DNA of 64,000 nucleotides from an uncultured Eubacteriales bacterium (GCA_934692675.1 CAKUUD010000001.1:124001-188000), one strand, 5' to 3'; shown: positions 16,417 to 24,172, numbered from the stretch's first letter. Made by a program: numbers and translations. The notes: generated by a model not told the origin, from the letters alone.

Positions 16417-18651
16417 ATGACGAACAAAAAAGAACACAAAATACTAAGGAAAGCCCTATCGTTGGCACTGACGATGCTGGTCAGCATCTTGGGCCTGCCG
16501 CTGGCGAAACCGCAGCAGGTGAGCGCCACGGAAACTTCAGATCCGAAATATTTATCCTCGATCACTATAGACGCCACGGCGAGCAGCTCGTGGGACACCA
16601 ATTACGATACCACGCTCTACGCCACCCTAACCGGGAGTGGCTACACTAATAGCTACAAAACGGAAGCAACCGCACTTGAAATTTCTAACGCAACGCAGCT
16701 GGCAGCTTTCGCCAGAGCGGTCAACGTTGGTAAGAAGGATTTCAGTGGCAAATACATAAAACTTACCGCCGATATTGATCTTGGCGGTACCAACCCGACT
16801 GTTACAAAAACGACCTCTGGAGATAAATTTAGCCTAAATATAACAGACACCGCGTCAAACGTATGGGTGCCGATTGGAAATAGTACCACCCAGTTTAAAG
16901 GCACTTTTGATGGCGACGGACATGAAGTTAGTAACATGACTGTAATTGCTAGTAATACTAGTGGTAAAGTTTACGCCGGTCTTTTTGGTTATGCATACAC
17001 GGCACGTATAAAAAACACGGGAGTGAAGGGTAATGTTTACTCTTCTTTTGATAATATCGGTGGGCTGGTTGGTCTTATGAGATATGGTAGTATAAGCAAT
17101 AGTTATGCAACGGGTGACGTTTACGCTTATTCTTCTTCTTATTCTCCTTATGCCGGTGGGCTGGCTGGTAGTAGTAGTGGTAGTATAAGCAATAGCTACG
17201 CAACGGGTAACGTTTACGCTTCTTCTTATTCTCCTTATGCCGGTGGGCTGATTGGTGGTGGTATAGATGACAGTAGTATAAGCAATAGTTATGCAACGGG
17301 TAACGTTTACGCTTCTTCTTCTTCTTCTTCTGCGTATGCCGGCGGGCTGGTTGGTATAGGTGGTGGTAGTATAAGCGCTAGCTATGCAACGGGTAATGTT
17401 TCCGCTTATTTTTCTTCTTCTTCTGCGTATGCCGGTGGGCTGATTGGTGGTAATTATGGCAGTATAACCAATAGCTATGCAACAGGTAATGCTTACGCTT
17501 ATTCTTCTTCTTCTTCTTCTGCGTATGCCGGTGGGCTGGTTGGTAAGAATAATGGTAGCAGTATAACTAATGGTTACTACTATTCCGGAGCTACGATCGA
17601 TGGTGGAACAAAATCGGACTACGGCACGAAGCTTACCATGAACCAGATGACAGGCACCGGTAGCAACAGAGCTACGGAAAAAATGGAGGGTTTCGTAGAT
17701 AGCAATAATTGGGATTTTAATGATGATGGCATTGGAGTCAAGTATTTGCCGCGTTTAAAAGTTATTACCTATAATGAAACAACAAATCCGGTGCCCAAAT
17801 TCGACGCACCTACAGCTGAATACTTTGGTTTTAAAGCCCCTGCCAATTTAACTTACAACGGTAGTGCTAAAGAGGCCACGGTAACTTCAAAAATCTCAGA
17901 AATTCCTAACGATAAAATAACTATAAAATATTATAGTTCAACAGGTACTAATTTAACGTCCGCACCTACAAACGTAGGCACTTACATAGTCAAAATTGAT
18001 GTCGCTGCATGCGATAAATATGAGGCGCAGACCGACATCACGGCCGACCACTGGACATTCACGATCGCCAAGGCCGACCCGATAATAGGCTCAACCTCCA
18101 CAACCGCAGCCTATAAGCCTGGCTTAATATTGAGTAACGTTACCCCCCCCCTTGCGGGTTCGGGCTCCACGGCCGGCTCGTGGACGTGGCTTAAATCCAC
18201 TGCTCCTATTTCCAGCGCCGGAACGCACTACTTTGAAGCAAAATTCAAACCCACCAATACAAATTACAACGAAGTAACGAAGTGCATTCTCGTCACCGTC
18301 AGCAAAGCCACTCTCCAGGCCAGCGATTTTAAATTTGCCGCTCCATCTAACCTCGAGTACAGCGCTGATTACAAAACCGCTACCATAACCCGTAATTCCG
18401 TAATAAAAGGAATGGGCGAGCTGACTGTTAAGTATTTCACAAAAGTAAACGGGGAACTCACTCCGCTGAAAGGTTCATCAGCCCCGGTAAATGTCGGTAC
18501 ATACTACGTAGGAATAAATGTTGGCGACGACATAAACTACAATTCCGCAAAAGGTTTGACCTCCGACACTTGGAAATTCACCATAACCCCTGCCGGAAAG
18601 CACACTTACCGCCTCAGCAATGACTCGCGCGTTTATCTTGTAACAAAGTAA
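16417..18651 (+). CDS. GLUG/MBG-repeat secreted protein without membrane anchor
   Basis: 744 residues, last of the four-gene paralogue array. Signal peptide (MTNKKEHKILRKALSL..., ending VSA before TET), VWVPIGNSTTQFKGTFDGD segment, then about seven GLUG repeats with serine tracts (17040-17560). A YDG-type module, one MBG module and a final module with YSADYKTATITRN follow. It ends HTYRLSNDSRVYLVTK, like the 13503 protein, and has no C-terminal anchor. It shares promoter, RBS (AAAGGAGAG) and terminator type with its neighbours, so the genes are separate but similarly controlled units. Probably secreted or surface-associated; function unknown. Confidence 0.9.
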   Translation: MTNKKEHKILRKALSLALTMLVSILGLPLAKPQQVSATETSDPKYLSSITIDATASSSWDTNYDTTLYATLTGSGYTNSYKTEATALEISNATQLAAFARAVNVGKKDFSGKYIKLTADIDLGGTNPTVTKTTSGDKFSLNITDTASNVWVPIGNSTTQFKGTFDGDGHEVSNMTVIASNTSGKVYAGLFGYAYTARIKNTGVKGNVYSSFDNIGGLVGLMRYGSISNSYATGDVYAYSSSYSPYAGGLAGSSSGSISNSYATGNVYASSYSPYAGGLIGGGIDDSSISNSYATGNVYASSSSSSAYAGGLVGIGGGSISASYATGNVSAYFSSSSAYAGGLIGGNYGSITNSYATGNAYAYSSSSSSAYAGGLVGKNNGSSITNGYYYSGATIDGGTKSDYGTKLTMNQMTGTGSNRATEKMEGFVDSNNWDFNDDGIGVKYLPRLKVITYNETTNPVPKFDAPTAEYFGFKAPANLTYNGSAKEATVTSKISEIPNDKITIKYYSSTGTNLTSAPTNVGTYIVKIDVAACDKYEAQTDITADHWTFTIAKADPIIGSTSTTAAYKPGLILSNVTPPLAGSGSTAGSWTWLKSTAPISSAGTHYFEAKFKPTNTNYNEVTKCILVTVSKATLQASDFKFAAPSNLEYSADYKTATITRNSVIKGMGELTVKYFTKVNGELTPLKGSSAPVNVGTYYVGINVGDDINYNSAKGLTSDTWKFTITPAGKHTYRLSNDSRVYLVTK
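17040..17560 (+). repeat. Tandem GLUG repeats with (TCT)n tracts
   Basis: About seven units of 65-85 bp ending in serine tracts, with the SYATGNVYA block conserved. Confidence 0.8.
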
Positions 18652-18667
18652 TTCGAAAAATTAAAAC

Positions 18668-18697
18668 AAAGCCTCGGGAAAATCCCCGGGGCTTTTT
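18668..18697 (+). terminator. Terminator of the fourth surface-protein gene
   Basis: AAAGCCTCGGG / CCCGGGGCTTT then TT. Fourth copy of this hairpin type. Confidence 0.8.
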
Positions 18698-18721
18698 GTT
18701 GCAGATTATAAGTGGTTAATT

Positions 18722-18750
18722 TTGATTTTAGATTAAAAATATTATATAAT
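18722..18750 (+). promoter_or_regulatory. Promoter of the 59-aa protein gene
   Basis: TTGATT (18722-18727), a 17-nt spacer and TATAAT (18745-18750), about 80 bases before the ATG. Confidence 0.75.
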
Positions 18751-18831
18751 TAACAGTTGTAGGGGCTCGCTGTGCATAAAAGAGTTCCTATTTTTAAATT
18801 AATTTATAAAAATATAATCGGAGCCTAAATT

Positions 18832-19011
18832 ATGATACATCATGGATTTAAAAAGGGTAAAAGAGTTTTAGTTATATTAAATACCGGCGAGCACATAGTC
18901 GGCAAATTTAAAGGGAGCAGCAGCTCCGGCATCGAACTGGAAAACAGAAAAATTAAGTGGAGCAGCATAAGATCTTCGACAATATACAAAGACAGAAGAA
19001 CTAATTATTAA
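18832..19011 (+). CDS. 59-aa basic protein with Sm/SH3-like strand pattern
   Basis: The ATG at 18832 has CGGAG eight bases upstream and a TAA at 19011. The gene has its own promoter and a strong terminator, so it is a complete small transcription unit. The protein is basic and alternates short strands with turns: KRVLVILNTGEHIVGKFKG, GIELENRKIKWSSI, then STIYK. The order of a VxV strand, an NTGE turn, a GKFKG strand and a closing I-x-W-x-x-I strand recalls Sm/Hfq or small SH3-barrel proteins that bind RNA or DNA. No specific family is recognised; the fold is inferred from pattern only. Confidence 0.7.
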   Translation: MIHHGFKKGKRVLVILNTGEHIVGKFKGSSSSGIELENRKIKWSSIRSSTIYKDRRTNY

Positions 19012-19060
19012 AACATTCAATGCTATGAGCAATTAATTCCACAGAAACAGGGCAAATAAA

Positions 19061-19088
19061 AAGCGCCTTTTTAAAAAAGGCGTATTTC
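19061..19088 (+). terminator. Terminator of the 59-aa protein gene
   Basis: CGCCTTTTT / AAAAAGGCG stem with a minimal loop, followed by a T-rich stretch. Confidence 0.75.
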
Positions 19089-19188
19089 TAAATTTAAAAG
19101 ATGCACTATAATTGATAATATACCAAATAGAAGCGAGGTTTCCTAAAAGAGACTTCGCTTCTATTTTTCTTACGAAAAAATTCTTTAA

Positions 19189-20670
19189 CTAATGTTTATC
19201 ATTAAATTCTTTTAGCCACTCTAAATAAGGTATACCGTTTATCGTTGCGCTTGGATCGATGCCTTCGAACGCGTAGGGTTTTATAAATTCAATACTGTCT
19301 GGAATTGTTATTGATTTCAACTTGTTACACTCACCAAAAGCACCTACTCCTATACTTATAATACCTTGAGGCATTGTTATTGATTCCAATTTAATACACC
19401 TTTCAAAAGCACCGTCTCCTATACTTGTAACACTTTGAGGTATTGTTATTGATTTTAAATTTCTACACCCCGCAAAGGCACCTCTTTTTATACTTTCAAC
19501 ATCTGGAGGTATTGTTATTGATTCCAATTTAGTACACCCACTAAAAGCACCTTCTTCTATACGTATAACATCTGGAGGTATTGTTATTGATTCCAATTTT
19601 CTACAACACAAAAAAGCATTTTTTCCTATACTTATAACACTTTGAGGTATTGTTATTGATTTTAAATTTTCACACTCACTAAAAGCACCTTCTCCTATAC
19701 TTATAACACTTTGAGGTATTTTTATTGATTTCAATTTTTCACAACGATTAAAAGTACGGGCCTTTATACTTGTAACACCCTCCGGGATTGTTATCGATGC
19801 CAATGTGTAACACCCATTAAAAGCACCTTCTCCTATACTTGTGACGCTTTTTGGGATTTTTATTGATTTTATCCTTGGGCAATTGCAGAAAGCGTTTTTA
19901 CCTATGGTTTGAAGACTGTCAGGTAAATCTACTGATTCTAAACCTACGCAATCACAGAATGAATTATCGACTATAGCTTTTACACCATCCTTAACCGTCA
20001 TTTTTACAAGTCTTGAATTACCCTCATAAAATCCTACTTCTTCAGGATCGTACGTACAAACTAAGTCATCGTTATCCCCTATTACGAATTTATCATATAT
20101 TTTTTTAAGAAATGCAGCCATAGCTTCGCAAGGTTTCAAGTGTACAAAAGGACCACTTACCCATGTATATTCATTATGTTTATCTTTATCGTGAACTTCT
20201 ACGCCACGGTAGCGTGCTCTATACACTCTTTCCAAGTAGTCGCCCAAACCTGTATATCCCTCTTCTACATATCGAAAATGTGCGCGCATGTCCTCGGGGC
20301 TAACTCTGCCTCCCTTGATACGCATCGGCCCGAATAATTTACATAAGTCATTATACATTTGCTCGCGGTCAGGTGAGCCTAAGGGATCATTTTTTGAAGC
20401 ATATGCTTGTTCGTTAACGAGGAATTTCATAAGTCCAGTTATAGCGATACCTGAAGCGGAAAGAATCTTACCTTTTTTGTCGCCTGATGGTTTTACATGG
20501 TGCACTTCTATGTCCGGCTTGGATTTTAGTTTTGTAACTAGATCCTTGAAGTTTTTAACAGAGTATACATCAATAGTGTTAAGAGCAGCAGCAAATTTTA
20601 TTGCGGCATCTTTTTGCTCTTTTCTTGCTTCTGAAGGATTTCTGTCTCCCAGAAAATTCATTTTTAGCAT
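19189..20670 (-). CDS. BspA-type leucine-rich-repeat protein without signal peptide
   Basis: 493 residues from the ATG at 20670, which has GGAGGA nine bases upstream; an ATG at 20679 is too close to that site. Residues 1 to about 215 form a non-repetitive domain with EVHHVKPSGDKKGKI and YLERVYRARYRG that I do not recognise. About eleven 23-residue LRR_5/BspA repeats follow, of the form I-G-x-x-A-F-x-x-C-x-x-L-x-S-I-x-I-P. BspA-like proteins are usually secreted and bind host or bacterial surfaces. Here no signal peptide or membrane segment is seen at the N-terminus, so the protein is either cytosolic or exported by another route. The gene has a near-perfect promoter with a palindrome at the start site. 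Confidence 0.88.
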   Translation of the reverse strand: MLKMNFLGDRNPSEARKEQKDAAIKFAAALNTIDVYSVKNFKDLVTKLKSKPDIEVHHVKPSGDKKGKILSASGIAITGLMKFLVNEQAYASKNDPLGSPDREQMYNDLCKLFGPMRIKGGRVSPEDMRAHFRYVEEGYTGLGDYLERVYRARYRGVEVHDKDKHNEYTWVSGPFVHLKPCEAMAAFLKKIYDKFVIGDNDDLVCTYDPEEVGFYEGNSRLVKMTVKDGVKAIVDNSFCDCVGLESVDLPDSLQTIGKNAFCNCPRIKSIKIPKSVTSIGEGAFNGCYTLASITIPEGVTSIKARTFNRCEKLKSIKIPQSVISIGEGAFSECENLKSITIPQSVISIGKNAFLCCRKLESITIPPDVIRIEEGAFSGCTKLESITIPPDVESIKRGAFAGCRNLKSITIPQSVTSIGDGAFERCIKLESITMPQGIISIGVGAFGECNKLKSITIPDSIEFIKPYAFEGIDPSATINGIPYLEWLKEFNDKH

Positions 20671-20702
20671 AGTGATCATCCTCCTATAAAATTATATTGT
20701 TT

Positions 20703-20724
20703 AATGACACGAAAATTTGTCATT
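20703..20724 (-). promoter_or_regulatory. Palindromic operator candidate at the LRR gene start site
   Basis: AATGACA (20703-20709) and TGTCATT (20718-20724) form a perfect inverted repeat with an 8-nt centre, just downstream of the -10 and over the expected transcription start. Confidence 0.5.
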
Positions 20725-20730
20725 GAACAC

Positions 20731-20759
20731 ATTATACATATTTAAATTTATTTTGTCAA
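20731..20759 (-). promoter_or_regulatory. LRR gene promoter
   Basis: On the minus strand: TTGACA (20754-20759), a 17-nt spacer and TATAAT (20731-20736), a full consensus match. Confidence 0.85.
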
Positions 20760-20983
20760 CAATTATATTTATTTTTTATTAAATATAAAAATTTATTTTT
20801 CACACCATTGAATTAGGCACAAAATCTATAGTTGTTATTTCAAGGATGGTATTTAGTATAAGTTGATGAAGTCTTAGTCCGGTTTAACAAAAATTTCAAC
20901 ATTTTTAGTTTAGTAGGTAAACCTATGTGGATTTTTTCTCAATTTTTATATGGATATATTTGGAATTTTTTTGGTAAATTAAG

Positions 20984-21012
20984 TTGCTTTTCAGCTGAGC
21001 GAATGCTATAAT
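20984..21012 (+). promoter_or_regulatory. Promoter of a candidate small RNA
   Basis: TTGCTT (20984-20989), a 17-nt spacer and TATAAT (21007-21012). No ORF with an RBS begins before the terminator at 21121-21157. The stretch from 20760 to 20983 shows nothing else I can name. Confidence 0.75.
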
Positions 21013-21017
21013 AAAAC

Positions 21018-21157
21018 AGTAAACCTCACTAGTGATGAGGTCTAGTGAGCGTTTACGTTTGTTGTTTGTCTTTACCGGTAGATGAACTGCATTTTATGTA
21101 TTTTCAGTTGGATACTAGAATTAGCAAGACTTTCGGATGAGTCTTGCTAATTTTTTT
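21018..21157 (+). ncRNA. Candidate structured small RNA, about 140 nt
   Basis: A strong promoter ends six bases before a 5' hairpin: GTAAAC-CTCACTAG pairs with CTAGTGAG-C-GTTTAC (21019-21056), 14 bp with one bulged C and a 9-nt loop. A linker of about 65 nt follows with TACCGGTA and AACTGCA...CAGTT pairing options. The unit ends in a textbook terminator: TTAGCAAGACT / AGTCTTGCTAA (21121-21131, 21140-21150) then seven T. There is no RBS-ATG pair inside. It does not look like SRP RNA or tmRNA by signature, and I saw no match to 6S RNA. Function unknown. Confidence 0.6.
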
Positions 21158-21205
21158 GATCATCAGAATAGAGGAGATTTAAAATGAAATAAAGGGTATA
21201 GTTAA

Positions 21206-21260
21206 CTTTCTCTGGCTGTGGGCAAAATAAGTCACTACCTTGCGGTTGGAAACCGTATGC
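21206..21260 (+). other. Attachment-site-like element A (GTGGGCA arm plus AACCGTATGC)
   Basis: ACTTTCTCTGGCTGTGGGCAAAA (spanning 21205-21227) resembles 24057-24079, and AACCGTATGC at 21251-21260 is the same 10-mer as at 24130-24139, in the same order and orientation. A run GAGGAGATTTAAAATGAAATAA just upstream gives an RBS followed by a two-codon ORF. This could be the far end of a decayed integrative element (inference). Confidence 0.4.
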
Positions 21261-21267
21261 ATATAAC

Positions 21268-21305
21268 AAAAAACTCTTTTTTACTTAAAAAAGAGTTTTT
21301 TAAAA
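21268..21305. terminator. Strong bidirectional terminator
   Basis: AAAAAACTCTTTTTT (21268-21282) pairs over 15 bp with 21287-21301 around a 4-nt loop. It has T-runs in both directions and would also end transcription from the secreted-protein genes on the minus strand. Confidence 0.8.
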
Positions 21306-21395
21306 ATTCAACTTATATTAGTGGAATGGAATTTTAATTTGTCGAGGATCGAACTATCTAAGTGATTTAATCGTAGAACTTAAATTTATTAACCA

Positions 21396-22484
21396 TTATT
21401 TTTTAACTTCATTTTTGCTTTTATCTTTGATTAGAAGTTTAGTGTTGTCGGGAAGTGATTTTCCCGGGCCAAAGCTTCCAGTGTTTAGAAACGTTTGCAT
21501 CTTATTTATATCTAATTGTTTGTCGGTCATAATTCTATTGTAAATGTCTAAATAAGTATCAATCAATGTTCCCTTTTCGAAATCTTTTGCCAATGGGGCG
21601 CATTTGAGGTTTCCTATGTTTACGAAATTACACCACGCTCCATCATCTCTTCTAAGGGCATTGTATCTAAAAATAGCATAAAAATTTCTTTTATCTACTG
21701 CAGTAACAAGCACATTGCTATTCTTAACCTTCTCTGGATTGTTTTGTAACATGTTCCAAACTCCGTACAACAGTGTTGCGTAATTTTTCGTTTTTTCCAT
21801 TTCAAACCTGGATTTACCGGTAAAGTAGCAGAATAAATCTAATGCAGCAGCAAAAGTCAATCCAGCTACAGGATGAGCTGCAGATAAAGCTTCTAGAAAA
21901 CCACTATGGATTAGAAAAAGTGAAACTGTATGTCCGGCAATGCATGCCCAACGCATTCCCATTGCACCCAAGCAAGCATTTACAACTGTTTCTTCATCAG
22001 ATTCACCCAGAAACTTTGCAAGTGCAGAAATTAAATTTGAGTCTGAAGTTAGTTCTTTTTTGTACTCATCTTTAAATATTTTAATGAATTCTTCGGTGGT
22101 TTTTACAGCACACTTTTTAGCAAGTTCCTCTGCACGGCTGGCGGATTCACGTGATTTTATCAAAGCTTTTGCGGTTGCTCGCACAAAGTTTCCATTCTCA
22201 TTAGATTCATATCCCATTAAATAGGGAATATTATAAACAACTACTGTCCTATAATCATCAGCCCAAAGCCAAAACCGATAGTTTGGTTCGTGTTTCCAGA
22301 TAGTAGGATACTCTGGATTTCCCTTGTCTTTTTCGGTCCATTCAAATTTTTTTCTTATTTGTGTAGTATAATCTTCGTGTTCTTGTAAGGGATCACCTTT
22401 TCCTGCAAATACATATTCACAGTTAGTGAATATCATTACCAAACTTAAAACCAAACTTATTATTTTGCAAGTCCTATTTTTCAT
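21396..22484 (-). CDS. Secreted protein of unknown function (362 aa)
   Basis: Signal peptide MKNRTCKIISLVLSLVMIF... with a likely cut after VFAG (about residue 28). The mature part is rich in Trp, Tyr and charged residues near the start (YRFWLWADDYR). It has a hydrophobic pair of helices in the middle (about 170-220: NACLGAMGMRWACIAG, GLTFAAALDLFCYF). The C-terminus is Lys-rich (DKSKNEVKK). The gene lies 27 nt behind the 22512 gene and shares its promoter. AAAGGAG is 15 nt from the ATG, so translation may be weak or coupled. No family recognised. It lies between two attachment-like elements, consistent with a cargo gene. Confidence 0.75.
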   Translation of the reverse strand: MKNRTCKIISLVLSLVMIFTNCEYVFAGKGDPLQEHEDYTTQIRKKFEWTEKDKGNPEYPTIWKHEPNYRFWLWADDYRTVVVYNIPYLMGYESNENGNFVRATAKALIKSRESASRAEELAKKCAVKTTEEFIKIFKDEYKKELTSDSNLISALAKFLGESDEETVVNACLGAMGMRWACIAGHTVSLFLIHSGFLEALSAAHPVAGLTFAAALDLFCYFTGKSRFEMEKTKNYATLLYGVWNMLQNNPEKVKNSNVLVTAVDKRNFYAIFRYNALRRDDGAWCNFVNIGNLKCAPLAKDFEKGTLIDTYLDIYNRIMTDKQLDINKMQTFLNTGSFGPGKSLPDNTKLLIKDKSKNEVKK

Positions 22485-22511
22485 ATTAATTTACTATTTC
22501 TCCTTTAAATA

Positions 22512-23270
22512 CTAGTATCCATTAGGTATACAGTTGTGTATTAACGCCCAACGATAACCATGCTCGCGTATGTCTGTTGAATCCGTCGGTTCATTCATTT
22601 CCAACTGGGTATATACACCAGTGTGAAAGCATGGTGAGTTGATAGAATCTTCTTTATCGCGCAAAGATTCCGGCCTTATAACAATGCAAGCGCCACTATC
22701 GATTTTTTCTTTTGATAATACATGCATAGGACCTGTATCGTCTAAAAATCTAGCATACAAACTTTGATAAATGTAGAAAATTCCTTGTTCAGTAGATTCC
22801 GGACCCCACTGATGAATATAGCTCTTAGTGTTATCTATATTGTTGCCAGCTAAAGAGAACTCCGATCCGTGTTGTTTTATTAATTTATGCTCATGGTAGT
22901 CGGGATACATAAACCCAATAGATCCTAAGACACAAGATGCAATTTGGCCCACTAAAGTCCAATACGAGCCGTTATCATTGCCTTGTGCGGCTCCTGCCTT
23001 TGCCGATAAATAGCAACCGCAAGCTGCAACCGCCAGGGAAGTACCCTTAATTACCAAATCTTTAGTTACGCTGTATCTCTTATTTCTAACTTCTTCCGAT
23101 TTTTCCCAGTATTCTAGGCAAACCTCGCGTATTCTGTCAGTTGACACATAAATTAGTTTCGTGCCGTCCGCCAGTGTTTCTTCTTTGTTGATCCCTCCGG
23201 CAAATGCTGTCCCAAAGCTACCAAATGTAAGTAATATTGCGGACAATAATGTTGCTGAAAATTTCTTCAT
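22512..23270 (-). CDS. Secreted protein of unknown function (252 aa)
   Basis: Signal peptide MKKFSATLLSAILLTFG... ending AFA before GGIN (about residue 25), with AAGGAAG before the ATG. Residues 70-120 contain two glycine/alanine-rich hydrophobic stretches (SLAVAACGCYLSAKAG and QIASCVLGSIGF). The C-terminal half is polar with the pattern FHTGVYTQLE...GYRWALIHNC. First gene of a two-gene minus-strand operon with 21396-22484; both are exported and may form one system. No family recognised. Confidence 0.78.
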   Translation of the reverse strand: MKKFSATLLSAILLTFGSFGTAFAGGINKEETLADGTKLIYVSTDRIREVCLEYWEKSEEVRNKRYSVTKDLVIKGTSLAVAACGCYLSAKAGAAQGNDNGSYWTLVGQIASCVLGSIGFMYPDYHEHKLIKQHGSEFSLAGNNIDNTKSYIHQWGPESTEQGIFYIYQSLYARFLDDTGPMHVLSKEKIDSGACIVIRPESLRDKEDSINSPCFHTGVYTQLEMNEPTDSTDIREHGYRWALIHNCIPNGY

Positions 23271-23317
23271 AGATCTTATCTTCCTTTCGACTTTAAAAAT
23301 TTACTTATATTGGTTTA

Positions 23318-23346
23318 ATTATAACCTTTTTTTTACAAAATGTAAA
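23318..23346 (-). promoter_or_regulatory. Promoter of the two secreted-protein genes
   Basis: On the minus strand TTTACA (23341-23346), a 17-nt spacer and TATAAT (23318-23323), 47 bases before the ATG. Confidence 0.7.
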
Positions 23347-23404
23347 TATAAATTTCAAGTTTTTGTATTTTAAACAAAACATATTTAAAATTGAGTTTTT
23401 ATTT

Positions 23405-23572
23405 ATGATAAAAAGTTTAAATATCGAGGAGCAAACTTTACTAAGTTATATTTTTTACAAAGAGAAAACTCAAATCGAGGTCGCAAAGATTTATAGTATT
23501 AGTCAATCATCTATATCGCAAAAGCTAAACAATATAATGCGTAAGATTAGATTATTTATATTAAAAAAGTAG
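23405..23572 (+). CDS. Small sigma-70 region-4-like HTH protein
   Basis: About 55 residues if begun at the ATG at 23405; the frame stays open from 23363. The sequence LSYIFYKEKTQIEVAKIYSI and SQSSISQKLNNIMRKIR fits the region-4 helix-turn-helix of sigma factors (first helix, turn at YSIS, recognition helix SSISQKL). Region 2 is missing, as in the short sigma-like regulators encoded by Tn916-type elements just before excisionase and integrase. The RBS is weak. It lies 177 nt upstream of a truncated integrase, so both are probably remnants of one element. Confidence 0.55.
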   Translation: MIKSLNIEEQTLLSYIFYKEKTQIEVAKIYSISQSSISQKLNNIMRKIRLFILKK

Positions 23573-23749
23573 AATTACATAAATCTACTTATAAAAAATA
23601 TTATCAAAAGACTCTTAAATAAGTAGAGGAATGATTTTACATAATTTACCTCTAAAAGAGCCTTTACAATTTAAATATAAAGTTTTCTCGATTGGTATGA
23701 TTTCTAAATTAAAAACTAAATTATGAAATAAAAGAAAGGAAATTGTACT

Positions 23750-24010
23750 ATGTCAAGACGAACAAACGGAGAAGGAAGTATTTATAAAAGGACTGATGGA
23801 CGTTGGTGTGCTAGGTATACATTCAATAATAAACGTAGAGATATAACCGGTAAAACTCAAGCAGAAGTGAAACGCAAGTTAAAAGCTACACTTGCTGAAC
23901 TTGAAAAAGCATCAAATATGGGAAATCCGGATTATATTGAAAAACGCAAGACAACCCTTGAAGATTGGCTATATTATTGGTTAGAAACATTTGTAAAACC
24001 TAAAAATTAA
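23750..24010 (+). pseudogene. Truncated tyrosine recombinase (integrase N-terminus)
   Basis: Only 86 residues of an integrase that normally has about 370-400. The start MSRRTNGEGSIYKRTDGRW is the AP2-like arm-binding domain (GEGSIYKR.DGRWCARYT), followed by the beginning of the SAM-like core-binding domain (TLEDWLYYWLETF). The frame then stops at VKPKN-TAA. The catalytic Arg-His-Tyr domain is absent and no continuation is seen before the tRNA genes. AAAGGAAA precedes the ATG. This is a remnant of an integrative element beside tRNA-Asn; a retained DNA-binding fragment could still act as a regulator. Confidence 0.85.
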
Positions 24011-24056
24011 GTGCAAAAAGTATCAAGAACATCCGTAATATGATGAATTATGCTTT

Positions 24057-24151
24057 ACTTTCGCTGGTTGTGGGCAAAAAGAATATTTTAATTTTTTAAA
24101 AATCTCCCTCATATAAAGTAATGGATTTCAACCGTATGCTCATTGTGGGCA
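24057..24151 (+). other. Attachment-site-like element B
   Basis: Two TTGTGGGCA arm-like motifs (24068-24076, 24143-24151) flank AACCGTATGC (24130-24139). Arm motif and 10-mer match element A at 21206-21260. Lying just after an integrase fragment and about 60 bases from tRNA-Asn, it fits an att region, but no core crossover has been shown. Confidence 0.4.
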
Positions 24152-24172
24152 GATTTTTTTAAAAATAAAAAA

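Noticed and set aside
17075..17296. Minus-strand ORF rich in His, Tyr and Lys
   Set aside because: It is the antisense of the GLUG repeats and has no RBS; its odd composition comes from the repeat codons.
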